A stretch of 64,000 nucleotides of DNA from Chrysochromulina parva (lineage: Eukaryota > Haptophyta > Prymnesiales > Chrysochromulinaceae): positions 1-64,000 of the forward strand of contig PJAB01000010.1 of assembly GCA_002887195.1 (NCBI GenBank), written 5' to 3'. A program made the translations under genes and the position numbers. Shown here piece after piece: positions 8,415 to 18,410 of this stretch. A model generated the notes under the pieces. The model saw only the letters and a list, made by a program, of their open reading frames with translations. It searched no databases and had not been told where the DNA came from. Each line of letters starts with the position of its first letter. Positions within the stretch are counted from its first letter, which is position 1.

Positions 8415-11400
8415 CTAGTTCTCGGGTTTCGTGGGCGAGCGGCCACGGAAGAGGCTCGTGAAGCGGCCGAGGAGCCCCTTCGACGTCGGCGTGCCCAAGC
8501 GGCTCGGCGGCAGCTTGAGCTCACGATTCGACTCAGCCGCGGCGGCCGTCGTCGCGGACACCACCTGCCCGCCTGGCAACGGACCGGGGACCATCGAAGG
8601 CGGCGGCAACGCGGGCACGGAGAGTCGCTCGTTACGCCTCCGAGCGTGCCGGGGAGCGAGCGGCGTCGCGGGCTTGACGGGCTCGGCCAGCGGCTGCGGC
8701 TGCATCGCCCACGCCCTGAGCGCTGAGAACGGCAGCTCGATTTCGTCCATCGGCACGCATGGCAGCGGCACCGGCTCAGGCGCCGCATCGGCGTAGTACG
8801 AAGCCGCCGCCGCCGCGAAATCGGCATAGCACGCCGCCGCCGAGCCCCCAGCAGCATTCATGCCACTATGGCTCATCGAGCTGACGATTGAGCTGACGGC
8901 TGCCGCCGCCGCCGGCACGCTCGTCGAGCCGCCCATCGAGCCACACATCGAGCCACCCATCGAACCGACCGAGCTCTGAAGCTCGCGACGGAGCTGGCTG
9001 AGCTCCGCCTCGCGCCGAGCGGCGGCGGTTTCGGCGGCGGCGGCGCGGCGGCGAGCGTCCTCGAGGTGCTCGCTCAAGATGGCCTCCGATTGCCGCCTCG
9101 CCGAGCGCTCCGCCTCCAAAGCCGCCGCCGCCTCCGCCAGCTCTCGCGCTGCGGTTGAGGCCGCCTCCTCGCGCGCGGCTGTGGCCGCCCACCATGCCGC
9201 CGCCTCCGCCTCTTGTTTCTGCTGCTCGGCAGCCACCGCGGCCGCACGCGCCGTCGCGATCACTTCCGCCTGGTTGGCGGTGCTCGCATTCATGCTCGCA
9301 TTCAGGGTGGCCTGGAGCTGCTCGCGTCCAGTAGGCGTGCCCGGCTCGGCCATCGCCGCGTGCGCCTCGTCCCGATCGATGGTCTCCACCTGACCCACGA
9401 TGCTCGCCATCGCCGTCATGGCCGCGTGGTGCGTCTCCTCGCGCGCACACATCTCCGCCCGCATCGCCGCCACCTCGAGCTCCATTAGCTCCGCCTGCTT
9501 GGATGCAGCAGCCGCTGCCGTCGCGGATGCACGAGCTGCCGCCCGCGCGTCTGCGAGCGCCGACTTGGTCAAGGCGAGGTCGGCAGCCGCTTGCTCGGCA
9601 GCCGCCTTGGCGACGGCTGCTTCCTCGGCCGCCACCTTAGCGGAGGCGGCCTCGCGGCTGCACAGCACCTCGAAGCGCGATGCATCGCATTCGGCACGCT
9701 TGCTGCGCTCCTCGGCGAGCTGCGCGCGCAAGGTGGCTTCGTGCAGCTTCGCTTCCAGACGCGCAGCATGCGCCTCCGCCGCCTCAAGCACCGCCCGGAC
9801 CGCATCGCTCGAGGGTCGATCGATGGCCGAACTCGAGTTCGCGGGCGCCTCCGTGCCACTCCCAGGTGCGGTGCCAGGCGCGGTGCCAGGCGCGGTGCCA
9901 GGCGCGGTGGCTGGCGCGGTGCCAGGTGCGGTGGCTGGCGCGGTGCCAGGCACGATTGGCGTGCCAGTTGGCACGGAAGGCGTCGTCGGCGACAGAGAGG
10001 CGGCGACGCGTTGCGCCCGTGTCGCGGCGGGCGACTCATCGACACTCTCCTCACCCTCCGGCAGCAGCTCGTGCAGCCGCGAGGACAGGTTGAAGACGCT
10101 TCCGGGCGAGGTGAGGCCGGGGGAGCCAGGGAGCAAAACTATCTGACCGGGGAGGAGAACCATCTTGCCACTAGGGTCGCTCGGGGTCTGCACATCGACG
10201 TAGGTGGCGTTCAAGACGGCTGCAGCGACGCTGGGGCGGCCGAGCGCGGCTGCTAACGGCGAGAGAGCTGGCGTGGCGGACGCAGGCAATGCCGGCACCG
10301 GCATCGCCTCCGCCTCCGCCTCCGCCTGCGCATCAACCGGCGCAACGGAAACGGTGGCCGCCTTGGTCGGCACTGCCGCCGCTGTCGCCGTCGCCTCTGC
10401 CCATGCAGCACGCGTCTGCTCGGCGGGCAGGTGGTCAGGGGTACTCGCGCTCCCCTCTGGGAGTGCGCCCAGGCCATTGCTGCAAAGGTTCGGCGCTGGT
10501 GCGCTGCTGGGCCGTTGCAAAGGTGGTGCACGGAGCGCCCGGCGCGCAGCGATCCACTCGGCGGGCGGCGGCGGCGTCGGGGGCTGAGACTGTGCTGGTA
10601 GCGGCAGCGCCGGCTGCGGTGCTGAAGCTCCAAGGCTGTGCGCATACGCCCTCGCTGCCTTCTCATCAGCGGCTGCCTGCTGCTGCTGCTGCACCGCAGC
10701 CGCAGCCACGTCTTGGGCTCGGCGCGCCTCGCTCTGCGCTGCCTCCGCCGCCCGCAGGGCCGCATCGCGTGAAACCTCCATCTCGGCCAAAGCAGAGCGC
10801 GCCTCTTCGTACGCTCGCGTCGCCACCGCGTGCGCCTGTTGGAGCTGGCAGACCGCGGCCTCCGCGTCATATGTGCGCTCCTCAACCGTTGAGAGCTCGG
10901 CGCTGAGCACACGGCAATCCACGACTCCCGCCGCACGGGCTGCGTCGCGCTCAGCCGTGGCGGCCTGAAGCTGTGTCGAGCTAGCCTTCATCTGAGCCTT
11001 GAGGGCAGAGAGCAGAGAGAGCAGTGTCGCGCGCTCGCCCGCCTCGTACGCAGCCTGGGCATCTTTACCCATGGCGGGCGTCGCCTTCTTTGTAGGCGGG
11101 CTGGCAGCAGCCTGCACATTTCTCGCAGCAGACGGTGGCGGCGGTGGCGATGCAGGCGCCGCAACTAGTGGAGACGGTGACAACACCGCGGGTGCCGCTA
11201 CTGGCGCCACCGCGGGCGCCGCCGTTGCTGTTGACGTGAGCGTTGGCGACGCCGGTGCGGGGAGCGATGGTGGGGCAACGTGCGGGAGAGCGGCGGCAGC
11301 AGTCTCGGCCGCAGTAGTGGCGGCCGCGAGCTCGGATGCGGTTGGTTTCCGCCGCGGCTTCATGCGCATCACGAAATGGAAGCGTGCCGTCTCGCGCTCT

Positions 11401-11951
11401 TTCTCCTTGGCCTCGGCGGCAACATCTTCTGCGCAGCTGCCGAAACCCACGTGGTCGCCTGCGTGCAAGTCAACCTGCGTTTCCAACGGGATCTTGACGC
11501 CATTCACGTAGGTACCGTTCGCCGACCCATTGTCGGCGATGCTCCAGAACCCCTTTTCCTCTGAGAAGTCCAGCCGTGCGTGCACACGGGACGCCTTGCT
11601 CAGCTTGCCTTCATCGTTAAGCCAGAGGTCCACCTTTTCGTGCCACCGGCCCACCCACAGTCGGGTGCCACCGGTAAGCGAGTGCTTCGCGCTGCCATCC
11701 TCCGTGTAGAGAACCCAAGCATCGGGGCTCGAGCTGAAGGCGACATGAGCAGGGGCCACTGCCTTCACAGCCGGCTTCTCCACGGGTGGCACCAGGACCT
11801 CTACCCGCGGCCAAGCATTGGGCTCCAGCGGGTGGAGGTTGCGGCGAGGATGCAGCGCTTTGGGCTCGCCGACCACCAGGGCATTTTGCCTCCTCGCCTC
11901 TGCGGCTTGCACAAGGACCTGTGGCTTAAAGCCACCTTGCATCAGCTTCAT
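8415..11951 (-). CDS. FHA-domain coiled-coil protein
   Basis: A 1178-residue protein taken from ATG 11951; the frame is open further upstream but has no ATG there. Residues about 70-195 form a forkhead-associated (FHA) domain, which binds phosphothreonine peptides. Visible features are a strand with VGRWHEKVDLWL, the SRVHARL signature and the NGSANGTYVNG turn with its conserved Asn-Gly pairs. A Pro/Ala-rich linker follows. Then come several hundred residues of Ala/Glu/Arg-rich coiled coil interrupted by a 12-nt minisatellite encoding GTAP/ATAP units. The C-terminus is basic (GLLGRFTSLFRGRSPTKP). FHA plus long coiled coil is seen in kinesin-like, centrosomal and nuclear signalling proteins. 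No motor or kinase domain is present, so the role is undetermined. Confidence 0.75.
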   Translation of the reverse strand: MKLMQGGFKPQVLVQAAEARRQNALVVGEPKALHPRRNLHPLEPNAWPRVEVLVPPVEKPAVKAVAPAHVAFSSSPDAWVLYTEDGSAKHSLTGGTRLWVGRWHEKVDLWLNDEGKLSKASRVHARLDFSEEKGFWSIADNGSANGTYVNGVKIPLETQVDLHAGDHVGFGSCAEDVAAEAKEKERETARFHFVMRMKPRRKPTASELAAATTAAETAAAALPHVAPPSLPAPASPTLTSTATAAPAVAPVAAPAVLSPSPLVAAPASPPPPPSAARNVQAAASPPTKKATPAMGKDAQAAYEAGERATLLSLLSALKAQMKASSTQLQAATAERDAARAAGVVDCRVLSAELSTVEERTYDAEAAVCQLQQAHAVATRAYEEARSALAEMEVSRDAALRAAEAAQSEARRAQDVAAAAVQQQQQAAADEKAARAYAHSLGASAPQPALPLPAQSQPPTPPPPAEWIAARRALRAPPLQRPSSAPAPNLCSNGLGALPEGSASTPDHLPAEQTRAAWAEATATAAAVPTKAATVSVAPVDAQAEAEAEAMPVPALPASATPALSPLAAALGRPSVAAAVLNATYVDVQTPSDPSGKMVLLPGQIVLLPGSPGLTSPGSVFNLSSRLHELLPEGEESVDESPAATRAQRVAASLSPTTPSVPTGTPIVPGTAPATAPGTAPATAPGTAPGTAPGTAPGSGTEAPANSSSAIDRPSSDAVRAVLEAAEAHAARLEAKLHEATLRAQLAEERSKRAECDASRFEVLCSREAASAKVAAEEAAVAKAAAEQAAADLALTKSALADARAAARASATAAAAASKQAELMELEVAAMRAEMCAREETHHAAMTAMASIVGQVETIDRDEAHAAMAEPGTPTGREQLQATLNASMNASTANQAEVIATARAAAVAAEQQKQEAEAAAWWAATAAREEAASTAARELAEAAAALEAERSARRQSEAILSEHLEDARRRAAAAETAAARREAELSQLRRELQSSVGSMGGSMCGSMGGSTSVPAAAAAVSSIVSSMSHSGMNAAGGSAAACYADFAAAAASYYADAAPEPVPLPCVPMDEIELPFSALRAWAMQPQPLAEPVKPATPLAPRHARRRNERLSVPALPPPSMVPGPLPGGQVVSATTAAAAESNRELKLPPSRLGTPTSKGLLGRFTSLFRGRSPTKPEN
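9862..9953. repeat. 12-nt minisatellite inside the FHA gene
   Basis: About seven tandem copies of a 12-nt unit (consensus GGTGCCAGGCGC on the plus strand). They encode repeated GTAP/ATAP tetrapeptides on the minus strand. The unit length is a multiple of three, so copy-number changes keep the frame. Confidence 0.85.
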
Positions 11952-12446
11952 GCGCGCAATGCCGAAAGACGAGTGCAAGACGGTTGAGAACAAAGCGCCA
12001 GAGGAGAATTCGAGCTTTCTCACAAAACACACCCCACGCACCGCACTCCACACCAGTTGGTCCAGGATTGTACTCCCAAACCCGACCGTCGAGCCCCTCG
12101 CTACATGTATCGTTTCTCAAATCCTTCTTCTGTTAAGAATTAGATAAATCTAAAGGTTTTCACACAGCCAAGTTGGTGTTCACAGCCAACGAGCAATTCG
12201 TTATGAAGAGGCGAACTCAACGCACACGTGCGTCGGCGATGGGTCATCTGACATCGTCTGCCGGGGAACACTACGAGATAAACAGCATCTGGATGGCCGC
12301 AGCCGCGCAACCGCCAACCCGTGGGAGGGCGACAAGAGCACAAAAGTGTGCTGTCAGCCTTCCAGAGGAGCGAAGTGCATAGACCAAGGATGTACACGAC
12401 CAAGAGCGCAGCAGAGGCGCGAATCCTCGAGAGCGCGGGTGCGCGC
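11952..12446. other. Intergenic spacer between two minus-strand genes
   Basis: About 495 bases holding the presumed promoter of the FHA gene (near 11952-12150, including an AT-rich patch around 12120-12160) and the 3' region of the KAD coiled-coil gene. No gene recognised. Confidence 0.45.
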
Positions 12447-14549
12447 TCACATCTTGCGCAGCCCAAGGAAGCCCTCGCCGCCCTCCTCTCCCTGGTAAGA
12501 GCACGAGATACGCGCCTTGGGCGGCAGCGCGAGGTAGTCGATGAGCGTGAGACCAGTGACGTTGCCCGCGGGGTGCGGTCCAACGGCAGCCAGACGTCCG
12601 GACGAGTGATGGACTGCGTACGAAGCCGAATTGACGGCGGAGAGCACCGGCTCGCCGTTGACGAGAAGCTGCACTGAGGGCTTCTTGCGCGTGAAGAAGC
12701 CAAATGTGACCTCGTACAACCCGGGGGCGACGGTGGTGATCGCGCACCGGTCTTTTTCCCACAGAAAGTTCTCCGGGTTGGTGTTGATGTTCTGCACGTT
12801 CCAGGGGACCGTGTTCTTCTCGCCTTTGGCCTTGCCTGACTTCCAAATCCAGCGACCGAGCAGGTGCTCTGAGCAGAGCGACTCCATGATCAGCGACTGC
12901 TCGCCAATCACCCGGTTGAGCTCGCTCAGCGTCGGCCGCTGCGCGAGCTCACGATTGACCTCCATGAGTGATCGGTTGATGTCATCCACGTTGGCCTTCT
13001 TGTCGAGCGCGAGCAGGGCCCCCTCGATCGAGCTCTTGCTCACGAGTTGCTCGACGACCGACTGCACGTCGGACACGTGCGCGAGGGACGCGGTGGCTTC
13101 GCGCAGCTGCACAGCTTGGCGCTCCGCGAGGGAGGTGAGCTTCGCGTCCACACGATGTTCGGTCGCGCGCAGATCGGCGCCGGTCGCCTTCGAGTCGAGG
13201 GCGAGCATCGTCTCGCGCTCGCGCATCTCGATCTGGGCAGTCACCTCCTCGAGCGATGCCTTGGACTGTAGCCAAAGCTCGACCTCGCGCGTGTCGCACT
13301 TGGCAGTGAGGGCGGCCTCCACGTGCGTTCGCTCGGCCTTACTCGCGATGCTCTCCGAGAGCGCATGCGTGTGCATCTGGGCGGTGGCGAGGCGCTCATC
13401 GACGAGGGCGCGCAGCTCGGCCGCCGCGCGGGACAGGTCTGAAGAGAGCCGCGACGAGAGCGCCGCCACCGACGCGTCCAGTTCCGATCGGTCAGGCTTG
13501 AGAGAGAGCATCGTATCCACTGCCGATGTGCGCGCGCGCTGCTGCAGCTCGGCGGCCGAGGCCTTACCCGCGAGCGCCGCGCTCGTCTCCTGCGCCTGCC
13601 GCGCCAGCTCACGCTCGAGCCGCGTGCTCGTCGCGCTCAGAGCCTCATAAGCCTTGGCCACGTCATCCTTGAGCCCGTGCAGCTGCCGTTTGGTTTCGCT
13701 CTGGGAGGCGCTCAGCTGCTGCGCGGTAGTCTCCGCCGCCACCCTAATGGCCGACTCGAGGGCGGTGCGCGCCTCGCCAAGCTTCTCGTTAAGCAGCGCG
13801 AGCATCTCCGTACGCGGAGCTTTCGCCGCGAGTGCCAAAGACACTGCCTCGACGTCCGCCTTGGCCGCGAGCGACGTGTTCACCTGCTCTGCGTGCGCGG
13901 CCAGCAGCGTCTCGACGTCCGAACGGGCCGTCTTCTTCTGCAGGGCCGCGGCCACCGAGGCTTTGCTCGCCTTGGCCTCAAGCGCCTCGGTGAACTCCTT
14001 GCGCAGGTCTTCGCGCAGGGCGTTGACCGCGTCGGAGATCATCTCGCGCACCTCGTTTGGCGTGGCCCGGCTCTCGAGGCCTTTGTCAACAAACGCCATG
14101 TCCACTTTGGCTGACAGAGTCTCGACGAAGCGCTCTTCCATGGACGCGAGGCGCGACTCGAGCTGCGCGCTCTTTTGCTGCATCTCCGCCACACCCGCCT
14201 TGGCATCGAGGCACCGCTGCACCTCGGTCACATCAGCCTTGGATGCGAGTGCCGCCTGCACCTCCGCGCGCCCGGCCATGCGCTGTACGAGCGCGTTCAT
14301 ATCGCGCGCGTCGGCCTTGTCGTCGATGACTCGAGAGAGCTCCTCGAAAGTGGTGCTGAGCTCGCTCGCGCTCACCTTTTCCGCCAGCAACGCCTGGTGC
14401 TCCTGCCGATTGACCTTGCTTCCGACTGCCTTCTCGACAGACTTGAGCGCCTCGCCGTGCGCCTTGACGACATCATGCAGTGCCTTGAAGTTGAGCCGCA
14501 CGATCTCCTGCACGGGCTGCCAGTCGGCGCCGCCAACTGAGTCGTCCAT
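12447..14549 (-). CDS. KAD-repeat coiled-coil protein with C1q-like C-terminal domain
   Basis: A 700-residue protein from ATG 14549 (MDDSVGGADW). Residues 1-560 are built from about twenty degenerate repeats of roughly 20-25 residues, of the type LxxKADxxEVxxxLxxKA (for example ALASKADVTEVQRCLDAKAG). This predicts a long segmented coiled coil. The last 135 residues are globular, with strands around RWIWKSG, NFLWEKD, GLYEVTFGFF, SVQLLVNGEPV and LTLIDYLALP. That strand order, including the GLYxVxFGFF and LxxxDYLxLPxxA positions, resembles a C1q/TNF-type jelly roll. Proteins with long KAD-type coils and a globular tail occur at basal bodies and flagella in protists; I infer a similar structural role. 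The gene is divergent from the Pro/Ser-rich gene, 191 bp away. Confidence 0.7.
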   Translation of the reverse strand: MDDSVGGADWQPVQEIVRLNFKALHDVVKAHGEALKSVEKAVGSKVNRQEHQALLAEKVSASELSTTFEELSRVIDDKADARDMNALVQRMAGRAEVQAALASKADVTEVQRCLDAKAGVAEMQQKSAQLESRLASMEERFVETLSAKVDMAFVDKGLESRATPNEVREMISDAVNALREDLRKEFTEALEAKASKASVAAALQKKTARSDVETLLAAHAEQVNTSLAAKADVEAVSLALAAKAPRTEMLALLNEKLGEARTALESAIRVAAETTAQQLSASQSETKRQLHGLKDDVAKAYEALSATSTRLERELARQAQETSAALAGKASAAELQQRARTSAVDTMLSLKPDRSELDASVAALSSRLSSDLSRAAAELRALVDERLATAQMHTHALSESIASKAERTHVEAALTAKCDTREVELWLQSKASLEEVTAQIEMRERETMLALDSKATGADLRATEHRVDAKLTSLAERQAVQLREATASLAHVSDVQSVVEQLVSKSSIEGALLALDKKANVDDINRSLMEVNRELAQRPTLSELNRVIGEQSLIMESLCSEHLLGRWIWKSGKAKGEKNTVPWNVQNINTNPENFLWEKDRCAITTVAPGLYEVTFGFFTRKKPSVQLLVNGEPVLSAVNSASYAVHHSSGRLAAVGPHPAGNVTGLTLIDYLALPPKARISCSYQGEEGGEGFLGLRKM

Positions 14550-14740
14550 GAGCGAGACACACACAATGGAATGGGGCAAAGGGCAAACAACCCGTCAGTC
14601 GAGCAAGTTGCCGGAATCTGCTTTCCACGCAACGGTTTCGTCACAAAAGTTCGAAGGACAGCACGATCCCCCTTTCGACGATTTCAAACTAATGGGAAAC
14701 GTCGACCGCGCGGCTTCCCAGCAATGCGAGTGAAGGTCCC
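14550..14740. promoter_or_regulatory. Bidirectional intergenic promoter region
   Basis: A 191-bp gap between divergent ATGs of the KAD coiled-coil gene and the Pro/Ser-rich gene. No specific element identified. Confidence 0.4.
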
Positions 14741-16687
14741 ATGTCGGCACGGCACCCTAGCCTCAGTCGCCCTCTGATGCGCTACAGTGGGCTGCTGTCC
14801 GGCAGCAACCGCGCCCCCCCTGAAGATGCGCAGCTCTTCCTTGAGCGCGTCCTCCACGGTACGCATGTGGACGGCGATACCGGCCGCGTGCCAATCTACC
14901 GGAAGGCATCCACCGGAGACGCTGTTTTGCACGGGGCCGCAGACGATGCGGAGCTGGGCCAGTTGCGCGGCCGCTTCGATGAGCTGCGTGAACGCATCCA
15001 AAGGGAGCTAAGCCGGCGTACCGACGGTGCCCTTGGCGGCCTCGATGACGACGAGGATGAGGACGATAAGGAAAGGGGCGACGAACGAACTGATGCTGCT
15101 TTCGACAACGTCTTCGACGACGAGGACGAGGACGGCGGGCCAAACGAAGGCGAGGAGGACGAGGTCGGGTCTGGCGACGCCCCCGCGTCCGCGGCCACTC
15201 GTGGTAGCTGGGCGACGCCGCCACCGTCAACACCAGCACCTTCACAGCCTAGGCCGCCCACGGGCTCCGAAGATCCGACAGCATCGGTGCCACCAGCTCG
15301 TCATGTCGACAACGTGCAGGCGTCGCCGTCGGTGGCTCGACGTGTGCCACCGGCACCCCCCGCCGCGGCCTTCCGCGACGTGGAGGCTGAGGCAATCGCC
15401 ACGCTGAGCGGCCGAAAGCCGCAAGCCGACCCTGACCCGGAGTCGCGCGGCGCGCGCGCGCAGGCGCTCAAACTCGCCCATCTCGCTGCGAGTGCGCTCT
15501 CGCCTGCCGCCGATGAGGACCTCAAGAATGCCTTCGCAACGGTGCGTGATTCTCTCCGGGGGATTGAGTGGGAGAGGGGTCATCCGCCGCAGCCGCCGCC
15601 TGTGCCGCCGCCGTCGGGTGCGAGACTCGTCACGCCACCGCCCGCTAACGCCAACGTCCCTCCGCCCACCGAGCGCCGCGAGAGGCCGCTCCCCAAGGAC
15701 TCGCCCATCGACTTTGGCGCCAATTACGCGTTCAAGTATGCCTCGGCGGCGCGCCGAGGCGGGTCGGGCCTCGTGGCCACCTCGCCACTCGTCCCACCTC
15801 CCACATCACCGCTCTATGGCGCTGCGGCCGGCCGCCTCAAGTCGCGTCCCATGCCGGTCGCGCACCTGTCGAGCCATGAGCTCTCGCGCAGCCTCAAGGG
15901 TGCGGCCGACTTGGGCAAGTCGCCTGCTCCACGCAAGCCCAAGAACGTCCCCATCACCGTGCCGTCGACAGCGCCAGCCTCGAGCCCAGCCGCCCCCATC
16001 CCCACATCTCCTGGTGGAGCCTCGAGCAGAGTCGCCTCCACCAAAGTCGTCGCGGTACCTGCCCATGCCGAGGCCTCACCGCCTCGATCGCCCTCGCACA
16101 TCCCTTCGCCGCCCAAGGTGGCCATACCGCTCCGTGTGCCCGATGGCCAGCCGCCGTCCAAGATCCCGCCCCCGAGCCTGCGCAGCCCACTACTCGAGAG
16201 CAACTCGAGCAACGGCAGCAGGCCACTCGAGCCAACCCCCTCAGAGCGTCCACCACGAGGAGGAGCCGCGCCTCTCTCCAAGATCCCCACACCGAGCCCC
16301 CGCAGCCCGAGGCTCGAAAGCAACACGAGCCCTCGCGTCCGCTGGCCGATGCCCACGAGCAGTGATGCCTTGGCGGCCGCAAATGCCGCAGCGGCGGCGG
16401 CGGCCTCAGTCACGCTGCCGCCGTCGCCGGGTCAGTCTCCGGGTGGTTTTCAGCCCTCCCGTATCCCCCTCCTGCGTGCCTCGAGTCCTCAAGTGTCGCC
16501 CGTCGGAGGCCGGTCCCCCTCTCTCGGCTCCGACGGGAGGGACCCGAGTGCGTCCGATGTCTCCCCCCGCGCGGTTGCACACGCGGCCGCGAACGCCTTC
16601 TCTCGAGCCTCGATCGAGCATGCTGAAGCGTACGCTGCTGTGCGTGCCATCGCGCGTGCGACCCGAGCCTCCCCGCGGCCACCTTAG
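14741..16687 (+). CDS. Disordered Pro/Ser-rich protein, family unknown
   Basis: A 648-residue frame. The N-terminal 100 residues look ordered (AQLFLERVLHGTHVDGD, then a helix ending in RIQRELSRR). Next is an acidic stretch of Asp/Glu runs around residues 100-145. The rest is Pro/Ser/Ala-rich and probably disordered. It contains an internal duplication: SKIPPPSLRSPLLESN and SKIPTPSPRSPRLESN about 45 residues apart. ATG at 14741 was chosen; a second in-frame ATG 12 codons later is possible. Many SP/TP sites suggest regulation by proline-directed kinases, which is inference only. I do not recognise a homologous family. Confidence 0.6.
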   Translation: MSARHPSLSRPLMRYSGLLSGSNRAPPEDAQLFLERVLHGTHVDGDTGRVPIYRKASTGDAVLHGAADDAELGQLRGRFDELRERIQRELSRRTDGALGGLDDDEDEDDKERGDERTDAAFDNVFDDEDEDGGPNEGEEDEVGSGDAPASAATRGSWATPPPSTPAPSQPRPPTGSEDPTASVPPARHVDNVQASPSVARRVPPAPPAAAFRDVEAEAIATLSGRKPQADPDPESRGARAQALKLAHLAASALSPAADEDLKNAFATVRDSLRGIEWERGHPPQPPPVPPPSGARLVTPPPANANVPPPTERRERPLPKDSPIDFGANYAFKYASAARRGGSGLVATSPLVPPPTSPLYGAAAGRLKSRPMPVAHLSSHELSRSLKGAADLGKSPAPRKPKNVPITVPSTAPASSPAAPIPTSPGGASSRVASTKVVAVPAHAEASPPRSPSHIPSPPKVAIPLRVPDGQPPSKIPPPSLRSPLLESNSSNGSRPLEPTPSERPPRGGAAPLSKIPTPSPRSPRLESNTSPRVRWPMPTSSDALAAANAAAAAAASVTLPPSPGQSPGGFQPSRIPLLRASSPQVSPVGGRSPSLGSDGRDPSASDVSPRAVAHAAANAFSRASIEHAEAYAAVRAIARATRASPRPP

Positions 16688-17066
16688 CGCGGGCTCCAAA
16701 TGTGTGCTGACTGCCTGTCTGATATGTTGCGAAAGCAGTCTGAGCGGCGACGAGATAGTGTGTTTACTGTGTGACTGTGTGCATCTCTGCAGCTGCGAAC
16801 CACATGCGTCCGGGGTGTTCTCGAGAACGCAACGACGGCGCCGCGGCGGGAGGGCGTTGCGAACAATGTACAACACCCGATAGCCATAACGATAATACAT
16901 AATTACATTTCGATAAATCGGTTTTACTATTGTAAAATCGGCTCGCGTTCGTTCGAAAGGCTTTCTCCGTCGGCTCTACTCCCTCCTCGCCCAGCCCCTC
17001 TCGAAGCCCCTCCGTTCTCATTGTGAATGGGGGCTCGGCGTGAGAGTCAAATAAAATTGTATTCAC
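16688..17066. other. Intergenic spacer and probable promoter of the SET gene
   Basis: About 380 bases. The stretch 16885-16935 and 17045-17065 is notably AT-rich and lies upstream of the SET-domain gene. No coding signal. Confidence 0.45.
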
Positions 17067-18221
17067 ATGAAAATGGAGAGACGTACGGCAGCGAGCAACC
17101 ACATGTTCGTCTCCTCTCTTAGTGGCATTATGTTAGCTGCGACTTCGCTGATGCGTTCAGCACATTCCCTCCGCGCTTGTCAACCACGTTTGTGCCTCAC
17201 CCAGCCGCGTGGCGCTATCAGCGACGATCGGTGGTGCACGTGGGCGGCGACACACGGCATATCTGCCCCAAAGCTCGCTGTGCACACACTGGCGCCAGTC
17301 GATCGTGGCAAGGGCGGCGTATTTGCAACCGAAACTATCGCTCCGATGGAAGTGGTTGCTCGCATTCCACGCGCTCTTGCCGTGACTGCTTCAGAAGACG
17401 ATTGCAATCTTGCCAGCACGGCCCGTGTCACAGGCTGGCAAGTAGAGTTGACCGCAGCCGTGCTTCGCATCTTGCACTCGAAAGACGACCGAGTGGCTCC
17501 CGTTCGCAGCTGGCTAAAAACATGGGAGCACGGAGGATGGGCGACAGATAACGCAGACCTCGGCGCCGAGGGCGTGCGTTGGGGAGCGAGCGATGTGACG
17601 GGCAACCTAATGGCGACAGGCAGTGATAATGATCAGAACATCTTCGCTAAGTTCCGATTCCCGTGCCATCCCGTGGTGCACCGTGCTGGCCTTGGCCTCG
17701 CGATGCTCACCGGCGCCGACAAGAATGCGGCGCTGGACGCGCTTACCTGCCGCGGCACCACCTTTCGTGCCATGAGGGATGCGTTGATACCTCTTGTCAT
17801 TGAGCCCTCGCCTCGGTCCAAAGGCTCGCTACGCGACCGCCGCTCGTGGGATGTGTCCGATGCACTGTCCAGGGTGCTCGCGCGAGCAACATACCTGCAG
17901 TGGACTTCGGATGCCGAGACTCCCACGTGTGCGCTCGTGCCACTGCACGATCGTCTCGCCCACTGCGACGCCCGCGGCGAGAACGTCAAGGTGGTCGGCT
18001 GCGACCCGCGCGACCCAAATATGGACGACGTCTTGCTCGTGGCGACGCGTGAGATTGCCGTTGGCGAGGCCATCACGCGAGACTACAATGACGCCCCGAG
18101 GCTCAAAGAGTGCCGATCTGACGGCGCGCTCCGGCTGCTGCTGCAGTTCGGACTCCCGCCAGAGGCGTGGCCAAAAGGGGGTTTATCTAAGAACGGAGAT
18201 GATAAGTCCGTGAAGTCCTGA
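17067..18221 (+). CDS. SET-domain lysine methyltransferase, RLSMT/SETD-like
   Basis: A 384-residue protein with a split SET domain of the rubisco-LSMT/SETD3/SETD6 group, enzymes that transfer a methyl group from SAM to protein lysine. The N-terminal SET strand with GKGGVFATETIAPMEVVARI is at about residues 80-105. The C-terminal half carries LAHCDARGENVKVV (the NHS-like SAM/substrate loop) and DDVLLVATREIAVGEAITRDY, whose final GE...xxDY matches the catalytic tyrosine region. The C-terminal LSMT substrate-binding domain is short or absent. The leader (MFVSSLSGIMLAATSLMRSA, starting at the in-frame ATG 17103) is hydrophobic and could be a signal peptide, so plastid targeting is possible. ATG 17067 and 17103 are both plausible starts. 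Confidence 0.75.
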   Translation: MKMERRTAASNHMFVSSLSGIMLAATSLMRSAHSLRACQPRLCLTQPRGAISDDRWCTWAATHGISAPKLAVHTLAPVDRGKGGVFATETIAPMEVVARIPRALAVTASEDDCNLASTARVTGWQVELTAAVLRILHSKDDRVAPVRSWLKTWEHGGWATDNADLGAEGVRWGASDVTGNLMATGSDNDQNIFAKFRFPCHPVVHRAGLGLAMLTGADKNAALDALTCRGTTFRAMRDALIPLVIEPSPRSKGSLRDRRSWDVSDALSRVLARATYLQWTSDAETPTCALVPLHDRLAHCDARGENVKVVGCDPRDPNMDDVLLVATREIAVGEAITRDYNDAPRLKECRSDGALRLLLQFGLPPEAWPKGGLSKNGDDKSVKS

Positions 18222-18410
18222 GCTCAACCAGCAGGTGGAGGGCATCGCGCTGGATGCGTACGTCGTCCTGAACCCCGGGGCGCCCTGGAATTTTTTCTCG
18301 ATAAATTAATACCTCATTATTAACATCTCTGAGATGAGATCACGAGCGGCGATTGGGACCGACCCCACAAGAAGGACCTTCGTTGTGTCGCGCGATCACG
18401 TCCTTCCGCG
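18222..18410. promoter_or_regulatory. Spacer and probable promoter of the methyltransferase-oxygenase fusion
   Basis: This 189-bp gap between two plus-strand genes holds an AT-rich patch (about 18290-18325, TTTTTTCTCGATAAATTAAT) about 90 bp upstream of the next ATG, which may be the core promoter. Confidence 0.45.

Noticed and set aside
12631..14733. Long plus-strand frames opposite the KAD coiled-coil gene
   Set aside because: Repetitive codons of the real gene generate Ser/Ala-rich shadow frames.
15492..16883. Alternative-frame 463-codon reading of the Pro/Ser-rich gene
   Set aside because: Arg/Pro/Ser-rich shadow of the chosen frame. The chosen frame starts at an ATG next to a divergent promoter and has an ordered N-terminus.
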